Assembly: GCA_031263965.1 (NCBI GenBank)
Contig: JAISES010000071.1
Location: 1-7,108 of the forward strand
Reading direction: 5' to 3'
DNA: 7,108 bases
From: Prevotella sp.
GTDB lineage: Bacteria > Bacteroidota > Bacteroidia > Bacteroidales > Dysgonomonadaceae
The position numbers and the translations under genes were made by a program. The notes below the pieces were generated by a model, which did not search any database, was not told the DNA's origin, and was given only the letters and a program-made list of their open reading frames with translations. Shown piece by piece: positions 1 through 6,557 of this stretch (positions are counted from its first letter, which is position 1; each line of letters begins with the position of its first letter).

Positions 1-42
1 GCTACGTTGCGCTGATAACGACGTAAAACTTCCAATTCTGAT
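1..42 (+). other. leader / possible 3' end of an upstream gene
   Basis: This short stretch precedes the hub gene. One frame ends in TGA TAA at 13-18 and another ends YVALITT-stop at 24-26. The third stays open to a TGA at 86-88, inside the hub gene. Given the tight packing downstream, one of these is probably the tail end of an upstream gene; in related tail clusters this position is often held by a small LysM or tail-tube-initiator-like protein. There is too little sequence to choose the frame. No promoter or strong Shine-Dalgarno sequence is visible. Confidence 0.3.
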
Positions 43-1302
43 ATGGGTAATTCATATTTCATGGTGCAAATATCGAAATTTTCTCTGATTTTTCGCAAAA
101 CAATTACTTTTGAGTATAAGATCGACAACGGGGTATTGATACGTACCCGCACTGATTCCAAGCTGGCCGACACGAGCGACTTTAACATAGGCGACAGGAT
201 CAGGATCATGCTCGGTTACACGAACGATCCTAAAATAGCCGCGTTGGCAAAAGCCGACGGGTTTGGAAAGTCATTGCATAACGATACCGAAAAGCTGAAA
301 ACATATAAGGAGCAGCTGGAAATAATGTTTGACGGGTATATTACCAGGTGCAGCGTATCGACCCCGATCGAACTGGAATGTGAAAACCTTGCCAGCGGGT
401 TAAAAAAAATATCCTGTCCTAAAGTTGCAGCTTCAACAAACAAGACGGTTAATGACTTTTTATCGGAAAAAGGGAAATGGAAACTGCTTAAAAATTCAGG
501 TTTGAAATTACATCCCTCTACGGAAGCCTGCGATATTAATATCGGCGGGGTCGGCCTGACCCCCGACTTAACCGTTGCGGATGTCCTGACCACATGGAGT
601 AAATATAAGCTTTTCGCCTATGTAAAGGATAATAATGGAGAGCCGTGCATAGCTGTCGGCCGTTCTTACTTTTCAAATGCGGGTAAAGATTCCGTGCTGA
701 ATAAAGATTCCAGCGAAATCAAGAAAATCTATTTCAATTACCATGTCGCCAGCGACGATCTTTCCCTGACGCATACCGATAAAAATTTTTTAGCTGTAGA
801 AGCGACATCATGGGGAAAAGATGATAAGCAGTACCATATAACGATAAGGAAAAACCCTGATTATAACATATCCAAACCCGATCCCAACACTAAACCATAC
901 CAGCTGTTAAACGAAATCAAGCTGTCCAAAAAGGCCCGGCAAATGGGAATTACCGCATTGAGCGGCTCCAAAGATAAGGTCGATCTCAGCCGGTATACGA
1001 TCATTCCTTACATGTCCAGAAAAATAGGGATCAGTAACGACGACCTTATAGAGGAAGCAAAAAAATATTTTGAAAGCTATAACATGAACGGGATAGACGG
1101 TTCGCTTACCCTGTTCGGAGACCTGGAACTGAAAACAGGAGAAAAGGTCGAGCTTATAGATACGCGGTTCCCGCAAAGGAACGGGTATTACCTGGTAGAT
1201 GAAATAACCACAAAATTCGGAGTCGGCGGATACCGGCAAACCATTAAGATCCCCTACTTAATATTGTCCACATACAAACCGGAGAACAATGAGGAAAAAT
1301 AA
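43..1302 (+). CDS. baseplate hub protein (gpD / gp27-like, late control D family)
   Basis: Probable tail hub of 419 residues. In this family a trimer forms the ring that joins the tail tube to the central spike. Residues 47-59 (FNIGDRIRIMLGY) followed by 96-122 (MFDGYI ... PIELECENLASGLKK) match the usual hub barrel pattern: GD-x-V/I-x-I-x-LGY, then F-x-GYI, then an ECEN-type strand. Residues 176-210 (TVADVLTTWSKYKLFAYV) look like the second hub domain. The end (residues 354-407: GDLELKTGEKVEL, GYYLVDEITTKFGVGGYRQTIKIPY) is the typical C-terminal barrel. Between LGY and FDGYI lies a Lys-rich insert of about 33 residues (61-93) where relatives usually have a few. ATG 43 and ATG 61 are both possible starts; neither has a convincing ribosome site, and in-frame stops at 13-18 limit any extension. 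The end overlaps the spike gene by 14 bases. Family assignment is by motif pattern only. Confidence 0.8.
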   Translation: MGNSYFMVQISKFSLIFRKTITFEYKIDNGVLIRTRTDSKLADTSDFNIGDRIRIMLGYTNDPKIAALAKADGFGKSLHNDTEKLKTYKEQLEIMFDGYITRCSVSTPIELECENLASGLKKISCPKVAASTNKTVNDFLSEKGKWKLLKNSGLKLHPSTEACDINIGGVGLTPDLTVADVLTTWSKYKLFAYVKDNNGEPCIAVGRSYFSNAGKDSVLNKDSSEIKKIYFNYHVASDDLSLTHTDKNFLAVEATSWGKDDKQYHITIRKNPDYNISKPDPNTKPYQLLNEIKLSKKARQMGITALSGSKDKVDLSRYTIIPYMSRKIGISNDDLIEEAKKYFESYNMNGIDGSLTLFGDLELKTGEKVELIDTRFPQRNGYYLVDEITTKFGVGGYRQTIKIPYLILSTYKPENNEEK

Positions 1303-2245
1303 TACATATCCGGGCAGCAACCAGTCGATAAGGGAGGCTATCCAGAAAATAGCCTTGCATGGACTGGTCAACCCATCCACGGGAACGGTTCATGATACGG
1401 CAAAGATCACGGGGTACGTCGCCAAAATACATACCGATGGAGACCTTGCGGGAACGATCGACGTCCAGGAGTACCTCGCCTTATCCGTCGCTGAAGATGA
1501 AGGCGCGAAAATGGGTTATCACGAGGGCGTTTATCTGAGCGCAATACAGGATAATTCAAAAGGCATGGTGATTATCCCTAAATTATATTCCGAGGTAACA
1601 ATTGTTATCGATCCGGAAACAAAACAGGAATATGTATCCATGTTCTCCCATGTCGATATTATCCGGCTTGATTCCCATGAGGAAGTAGTTATCGGCGTTA
1701 CGGAACGCGAGGAATATGACCTGGAGGATGAAGACTCCCCGGATATCAAGGACCTGGAAGAAACAGGCGTGTATGCCCGGACAACATATATAAAAAACTC
1801 ATCCATCACAGAGGTTCAGGGCGAAGGGGAATCCGATCATACTATCCAGACCATAGACGATACTAAATTCCAGGTAATTGCGGGAAACAACAAAAGCTCC
1901 CAGCTGATCGACAAGAAAAAGATACAGTTGAAGCATGATAAAGCGGAAATGACTTTGGATGACGGCTCCGCTACATTAAAGCGCGGTTCTTCCTCCGTTA
2001 TCGCTAAAGACGGCGTTGTTTACCTGGGAAATGAGAGCGGCGTTGACGATGCCGTTCTGGGCGCTGAGCTGGCAACCATATTGATGGATATATTGAATTA
2101 TATCAGCCAGGTAAAAACTACCACGCAGTTAGGACCGCAACCGCCCCTTAATGTAGCTCAGTTCATTGCATTGAAAGCAAAGATCAATTCATTTAAAAAT
2201 TCCCATTCAGGGTTCTTAACTAAAAAAGTACAGGTACAAAAATAA
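1289..2245 (+). CDS. baseplate central spike protein with OB-fold (gpV / gp5-like)
   Basis: Probable central spike of 318 residues, which sits on the hub and pierces the host envelope. Residues 36-127 form the expected OB-fold: TAKITGYVAKIHTDGDLAGTIDVQ, then GVYLSAIQ, MVIIPKLYSEVTIVIDP, and YVSMFSHVDIIRL. An acidic linker follows (129-160, with EREEYDLEDEDSPD). Residues 185-248 are short alternating strands (FQVIAG, KIQLKHDKAEMTLDDGSATLKRG, GVVYLGN), as in the beta-helical prism of spikes. The last 65 residues (VLGAELATILMDILNYISQV ... NSFKNSHSGFLTKKVQVQK) resemble the C-terminal block of many phage spikes. No HxH metal-binding tip is visible. The start ATG lies inside the last codons of the hub gene, with GGAG four bases upstream, the best Shine-Dalgarno match in the window. 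The stop overlaps the next start in TAATG. I see no lysozyme or other enzymatic domain. Confidence 0.8.
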   Translation: MRKNNTYPGSNQSIREAIQKIALHGLVNPSTGTVHDTAKITGYVAKIHTDGDLAGTIDVQEYLALSVAEDEGAKMGYHEGVYLSAIQDNSKGMVIIPKLYSEVTIVIDPETKQEYVSMFSHVDIIRLDSHEEVVIGVTEREEYDLEDEDSPDIKDLEETGVYARTTYIKNSSITEVQGEGESDHTIQTIDDTKFQVIAGNNKSSQLIDKKKIQLKHDKAEMTLDDGSATLKRGSSSVIAKDGVVYLGNESGVDDAVLGAELATILMDILNYISQVKTTTQLGPQPPLNVAQFIALKAKINSFKNSHSGFLTKKVQVQK

Positions 2246-4008
2246 TGGCGGAAGTAAGTTTGATTTTTGACGAGAACAGTATCGATAAAGAAACCTCCTT
2301 ATATGAATTATATAGCAGGTTTTATGAAGGTATGTGGACCGCTAATACGGTAGATGCCCCTGATTTTTCAGACAATCCACCGCTGACCGCGAACGGGGAG
2401 ATCGATATAGAGGCCATCGACAAGAAAATGGCGGAATATTCCACTGTCCTGATGAAAAACTCAGCTTATATGATGGCTAATTCCATTCTTTCAACATTGA
2501 ATGGAAATGGATCCGGAGGAGCTGGCGGGGCTGGTTTCCTGTCACGCAGCGGGGACGCCATGGAAGGGCAGCTTGGCGCGTTGTATGGCTTCCAGGCAGG
2601 TTATGACGGCTCCCTGATACTGGAAACAACGATCAATGCGGATGAAAAGAAGCTTGCAAAAATTTACGGAGGACTGATCGTTGAGGAGGATGCCGGTATT
2701 GCGGGGAAATTAAACCTCGGCAATAATGGTATTTATATGTCCAATACCAATGTTCTCTTTTATGCAGACAACAAATTAAATATTGCTTCAGGGTATATTG
2801 CTTTGAAAGGAGAAGTATCTGTCGATGGGATATTTAAGCTTGGTCAGCTTGTTATTAATGACAACGGACTGTTTTTTAATGATAAAGAATTCTATCATGG
2901 CTACAACAGCAATAAACAGGATGTCGATTGGAACATGCGCGACGGACATGTTTATGGCGCCCTGCGAGTTGACGGGCAAACGGCGTTATATGGAACTTTA
3001 TCCGCAAACAATGGTTTCAGCCTGGGCGCAGGCAACCAATCCCTGCTTTACTCCTATAAAAAAGACGGAGGGGAGGATTTCCTTCAGTTAGCCGCCGATT
3101 TAAATTTATGTCCGGGGTATGGGATTCAATTCGATGGGAAATATATCATTAAAGTCAGGGGAGGGTCGGACAATATCGTTTCTTTCTCTGCTCCGGGAAT
3201 GATCCTGAATCTTGGCGACAGCGACAATGAAACAGCGACAGAAAGAATAGCGTTACAAACAGGGATATATAACTATAATAGCGCTTACCGGATAGTCAGC
3301 GAGTATGGGGACGGTAATTTCCCGAATTCATTCAGCGCCGGATGCGGTAATTCCGGACCTACGGTTTTACAGACATACTATAAATCAGGGGATGACTGCG
3401 GCGCCGTGTTTGCTGAAAAGATCCGCCTGGGTAATAGTTCGGGGCCTTCGTTTTATGCGGCGGATATTCAAACGGTCGTATTTGAAGCTCCTTATATTCA
3501 TGTTATAAATAATATACAGCAAACGGATCATGTACAAAGTTCCATACGATACAGGCAAACCGGCAGTTTATTCAGGGATCAAAGCCGGGCGTGGTCCGCG
3601 AGCCTTTATTTTAATACGGATGCCGAGTTTTTTGTTTTTAATAAACCTGTTGAAGCCGTAAGTTTTTCAATCATCAGTGAACAATATAAAACTAGATTAC
3701 TGGAAAATGCACTATTCTTTAATGACGGGATATTTTTCGAAGGGATCACCGGCGGAATCCTGCATAGCGGGAATGCGTATTTTACCGGCAGTTTAGGCTC
3801 GCGGCAATTCGCCGGTGGATTTGCAGGCTATGGGTGGGGTATCAGCCAGGATAAAACCGATGGGAATACCGGCGCAACATTTGATGAACTGACGATTCGT
3901 AAAAAGATGCGGGTCTATGAGTTGGAAGTGCAAAAATCAACAGTAACAAACGGGTCGTTGTGGGTCAGCGATTCCTGCTCCGGCGACCTGGTTGAAGAAA
4001 TAGCTTAG
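2245..4008 (+). CDS. beta-rich tail / fiber protein with C-terminal TNGSLWVSD block
   Basis: Structural tail protein of 587 residues, probably part of the baseplate periphery or fiber base. Residues 1-85 look mainly helical (DKETSLYELYSRFYEGMW, then KKMAEYSTVLMKNSAYMMANSIL) and would anchor it. A glycine-rich hinge follows (86-97, NGNGSGGAGGAG), then a long series of short beta-strands and turns to about 510, in the style of phage fibers (SGDAMEGQLGALYGFQAGYDG, GKLNLGNNGIYMSN, GALRVDGQTALYGTL). GLFFNDKEFYHG (208-219) and ALFFNDGIFFEG (489-500) may be an internal echo. Residues 520-580 (RQFAGGFAGYGWGI, ATFDELTIRKKMRVYELEVQ, TNGSLWVSD) recall a block I know from Bacteroidetes prophage tail proteins. 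There the chain usually continues into a GD-x-x-R-x-Q segment; here it stops, and that segment begins the next gene. It overlaps the spike stop by one base. No enzymatic motif is seen, and the exact role is inferred from position. Confidence 0.7.
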   Translation: MAEVSLIFDENSIDKETSLYELYSRFYEGMWTANTVDAPDFSDNPPLTANGEIDIEAIDKKMAEYSTVLMKNSAYMMANSILSTLNGNGSGGAGGAGFLSRSGDAMEGQLGALYGFQAGYDGSLILETTINADEKKLAKIYGGLIVEEDAGIAGKLNLGNNGIYMSNTNVLFYADNKLNIASGYIALKGEVSVDGIFKLGQLVINDNGLFFNDKEFYHGYNSNKQDVDWNMRDGHVYGALRVDGQTALYGTLSANNGFSLGAGNQSLLYSYKKDGGEDFLQLAADLNLCPGYGIQFDGKYIIKVRGGSDNIVSFSAPGMILNLGDSDNETATERIALQTGIYNYNSAYRIVSEYGDGNFPNSFSAGCGNSGPTVLQTYYKSGDDCGAVFAEKIRLGNSSGPSFYAADIQTVVFEAPYIHVINNIQQTDHVQSSIRYRQTGSLFRDQSRAWSASLYFNTDAEFFVFNKPVEAVSFSIISEQYKTRLLENALFFNDGIFFEGITGGILHSGNAYFTGSLGSRQFAGGFAGYGWGISQDKTDGNTGATFDELTIRKKMRVYELEVQKSTVTNGSLWVSDSCSGDLVEEIA

Positions 4009-4013
4009 TATAT

Positions 4014-6557
4014 ATGTCTGTATTCAATTATAAAAAATACAAAGTTTCTTTAAAATACGATTCAAAGAAAACACAGGGCTTACGCACCGGAGATATTGTC
4101 AGACGGCAATATTCCGATGGGAAGAATGTGATCTATTCTTTGATGTGCGTGCTGGATTACGGTACGGACAAAGCTGTCGGGGATGATAATGAAATAAAAG
4201 AACAGCCGTTTTTTATTGCCGCTTTATTAGAAGGGGATGCACCGCAAACAGAAGAGATCCTTGATTTTATGAGAATTACCAATCTGTTTGATTTAAACCG
4301 TTCCGGCGCTTTATACCTGACCGCTTCCGACGACCAGTCCCCTTATATGGACGTTATCGATGGAATCGGAAGGAACAAAAGCGTATGCTGGCCTGAAAGT
4401 ATTGCCGGTACCGGCAACATAGACTCCATGTCCCAATACATTATCCAGGGCAAAGAATATGTTTTCACCGAATATATCCAATCGGAATATAGCCATTGCC
4501 GGATCTGCCGTTTAATTAAAAACCTGATTTCTTATTCCGGTTTTATCGGATTACAGCAGGATTTTTATCAATATGTTGAAAATCCCCAGCGGGTTTTGAT
4601 TTCATATAAAATCAAGTCCAGCCGCAAACTTCAGAATATCAACGGTTCATTGGAATATTCAAATGGCTCCCGCGTCGATGGGGAAGTAACCATTACTTCC
4701 GGCACAGAGTGGGAGTATAAATTCCATACAATCACGGTTGACTGGTCGGGAAGACATTTAAGAACATTCAAATTAAACCTAAACGACAAGTTAAAGAACG
4801 GGGATGAGGTCTGGGTGGCGGATTTTAACATCATCTTACTTTCCAGCATTACCGGATTCCAGGAAGCCAGCCATATCCGGATAGGGAAAATGGACGGGGT
4901 AAACGATCCCGTTTTTGGTAAACTTGACGGATATGGAGGCTATCTGCAAAAGTTATACGCTTCCCGTTCCGCTCATATTTCCGGCACATTGACTGCCGGA
5001 GATGAAAATGGTTTTGCGGCTACTTTTTATGCGGGAAAGATTCATAAAAACGCGTTTGTAAATTCATTAAATGTCAGTTTTGAGTCGGATGTCAGCATCG
5101 ATACGGCTATTAAAAACCCGACGGGCGTCGGCGCGGTATACGTTTCATCCGCCCAGTTTACGGCAAACGCCCAGACATCCGGCTGGTTAAAAAGTAAAAC
5201 AGGAAATAAATACTGCTTTTCATTTTGGTTATATGCGAAAAACAGTTGTACTTTTTACGTCCTTCAAAACGGTACAACCATAGGCATAATCAGCATAGAT
5301 CAATTCAATACCCATCAATGGAACAGGCATCATGCCGTTTTTGAAATAAATGAAGCGGTAATAGCGGCAGACAACTTATTGCTTACGCTGATCCCTGAAT
5401 TTTCTACAACCATATCCGAATCGGACGGGAACGTCCAGGATGAAAACCTGTTCTTTTTCACCGCCCCCCAATTAGAAGCGGGAGAACATGCGACACAATA
5501 CCAACCTACAGACGGGATTCTCAATATGGTTGAAGATTACGGGGCATGGTTTTCCCGCGGCGGTATTGGGGGAACGATCCAAAACCCGTTGCTGCAACTC
5601 AATTATAACGGAGAAGGAAGCATCGGCACACGGACAGGATCTTTCCTGCTGAAGGTTGACGGAAGCGGATATCTGGCAAATAAAAATATAAGGTGGGATG
5701 ATTCCGGGAAAGTAACATTCGGAAAAGACGTTACACTGAACTGGGATAATTTAGGGGAAGACGCCCAGTCCGAAATTGCTTCAAAATCAATAAAATTAGC
5801 CGGGGGAAACAGCATTACCGTAATTAACAACTCCATGTCCGGAGAAACGGCTTATTCTCCTTCGAAAATAAAACTGGAAATATCCGCGGAAGGCTTTGAC
5901 CTGCCGGAAAGCGTTATCTCCTGGTTTTACCTGATCCGCGACGGGAGTTATGTGAAAATACACGGGCATTCCGGCAGTTCGTTGACAATAGAGCCTACCG
6001 GCGGATATTGGCTTGAAGGCGATACCTGTAATATAAAATGTGTTGCCTTATTTAACCAAAACGAATACACAGACACTATTCTTATCCAAAAGAATGTAAC
6101 GCAAGGGTATGAGATCATTATAACTTCAACGAACGGCGATATTTTCAAGAACGGCGATTGCGAGACAACACTGAATGCCAGCGTCTACTTTCAGGGCGTA
6201 TTGGTTCCTGAAGAGCAGGTAACTGAAAATTTTGAATTTACCTGGAGGCGGTACACCCCAGACGGCATGGAAATAACCGGTTGGGGTCAACCCATCGACA
6301 TCCATCAACCCGTAATTACCCTGAATTATGATCTGTACAATACAGAAAAGATCTCATGTGAAATAACATCAAAATCGACATCATTTATCCTTGGGCAGGG
6401 AATATTGGGGAGAGATACTGTAGAAGCGACAAAATTGGTATCATTTGCCCTCGGACAAGGAAGATTAGAAAAATATACTATAGAAACAAATGAAATGGTA
6501 TCGTTTATACTTGGACAAGAAACAGTAGGAAAAAATATTAAAGAAACAAATGAGTAA
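4014..6557 (+). CDS. large multi-domain tail protein, probable glycan/receptor-binding
   Basis: Tail protein of 847 residues, probably the main host-contact protein. Residues 21-118 (GLRTGDIVRRQYSDG, FFIAALLEGDAP, RSGALYLTASDDQSPYMDVIDGI) match a conserved Bacteroidetes tail segment. It resumes at 287-335 (HIRIGKMDGVNDPVFGKLDGYGGY, ISGTLTAGDENG). Between them, 124-286 form a separate module whose second half (195-276) looks like a jelly roll. Residues 345-499 are a second jelly-roll-like module of the carbohydrate-binding type, with FSFWLYAKNSCTFYV, QWNRHHAVFEI and the closing APQLEAGEHATQYQPTDG. Then come the strand-rich GSGYLANKNIRWDDSGKVTF (551-570), two Ig-like domains (about 590-690 and 695-785, the second with NFEFTWRRYTPDG), and a triple 20-residue repeat (788-847). 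It starts five bases after the previous stop with no clear ribosome site, suggesting reinitiation. Its end overlaps the next gene by eight bases. Glycan binding is inferred from fold-like patterns; the ligand is unknown. Confidence 0.7.
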   Translation: MSVFNYKKYKVSLKYDSKKTQGLRTGDIVRRQYSDGKNVIYSLMCVLDYGTDKAVGDDNEIKEQPFFIAALLEGDAPQTEEILDFMRITNLFDLNRSGALYLTASDDQSPYMDVIDGIGRNKSVCWPESIAGTGNIDSMSQYIIQGKEYVFTEYIQSEYSHCRICRLIKNLISYSGFIGLQQDFYQYVENPQRVLISYKIKSSRKLQNINGSLEYSNGSRVDGEVTITSGTEWEYKFHTITVDWSGRHLRTFKLNLNDKLKNGDEVWVADFNIILLSSITGFQEASHIRIGKMDGVNDPVFGKLDGYGGYLQKLYASRSAHISGTLTAGDENGFAATFYAGKIHKNAFVNSLNVSFESDVSIDTAIKNPTGVGAVYVSSAQFTANAQTSGWLKSKTGNKYCFSFWLYAKNSCTFYVLQNGTTIGIISIDQFNTHQWNRHHAVFEINEAVIAADNLLLTLIPEFSTTISESDGNVQDENLFFFTAPQLEAGEHATQYQPTDGILNMVEDYGAWFSRGGIGGTIQNPLLQLNYNGEGSIGTRTGSFLLKVDGSGYLANKNIRWDDSGKVTFGKDVTLNWDNLGEDAQSEIASKSIKLAGGNSITVINNSMSGETAYSPSKIKLEISAEGFDLPESVISWFYLIRDGSYVKIHGHSGSSLTIEPTGGYWLEGDTCNIKCVALFNQNEYTDTILIQKNVTQGYEIIITSTNGDIFKNGDCETTLNASVYFQGVLVPEEQVTENFEFTWRRYTPDGMEITGWGQPIDIHQPVITLNYDLYNTEKISCEITSKSTSFILGQGILGRDTVEATKLVSFALGQGRLEKYTIETNEMVSFILGQETVGKNIKETNE
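4402..4417. repeat. perfect 16-base palindrome inside the large tail gene
   Basis: TTGCCGGTACCGGCAA reads identically on both strands and does not extend further. It encodes part of residues 130-135 (AGTGN), close to the N-terminal edge of the module inserted in the conserved block. No role is known; it may simply be chance in coding sequence. Confidence 0.4.
6375..6554 (+). repeat. three tandem 60-base (20-residue) repeats at the 3' end of the large tail gene
   Basis: Units are 6375-6434, 6435-6494 and 6495-6554. They are in frame, exactly 60 bases each, and encode the last 60 residues of the protein. The peptides align without gaps around SF-x-LGQ, with S, F, L, G, Q and a later E identical in all three. 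By hand count, units 1 and 2 agree at about 40 of 60 bases and units 2 and 3 at about 46 of 60. G+C falls from about 43% to 32% to 28%. The third unit contains the start codon of the next gene. Confidence 0.85.

Noticed and set aside
400..411. A8 run forming a possible slippery site (A AAA AAA) in the hub gene
   Set aside because: A -1 shift would meet a stop after about four codons (TAA at 420-422), and no stimulatory structure is evident; the frame continues normally into conserved hub motifs.
545..568. GC-rich inverted repeat CGGGGTC...GACCCCCG resembling a terminator stem
   Set aside because: It is in the middle of the hub gene, has a bulge, and no U-tract follows, so it is unlikely to terminate transcription.
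216..593. Antisense open frame of 125 codons across the hub gene
   Set aside because: It lies wholly inside a well-supported hub coding region, has no recognisable motif and no start signal, and similar antisense frames occur under the other genes here.
907..1239. Antisense open frame of 110 codons at the end of the hub gene
   Set aside because: It is a shadow of the conserved hub C-terminal coding sequence; its peptide shows no family pattern.
2825..3091. Overlapping same-strand frame of 88 codons in the beta-rich tail gene
   Set aside because: The host frame is continuous and protein-like throughout; the alternative peptide has low-quality composition and no motif.
6375..6554. CRISPR-like spaced repeats
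   Set aside because: The units are directly adjacent, coding, diverged and without unique spacers.
6375..6557. Variable region of a diversity-generating retroelement at the tail-gene 3' end
   Set aside because: The location is suggestive, but the three units are in-frame tandem repeats with mixed substitutions. There is no C-type lectin motif, no template copy and no reverse transcriptase in the window.
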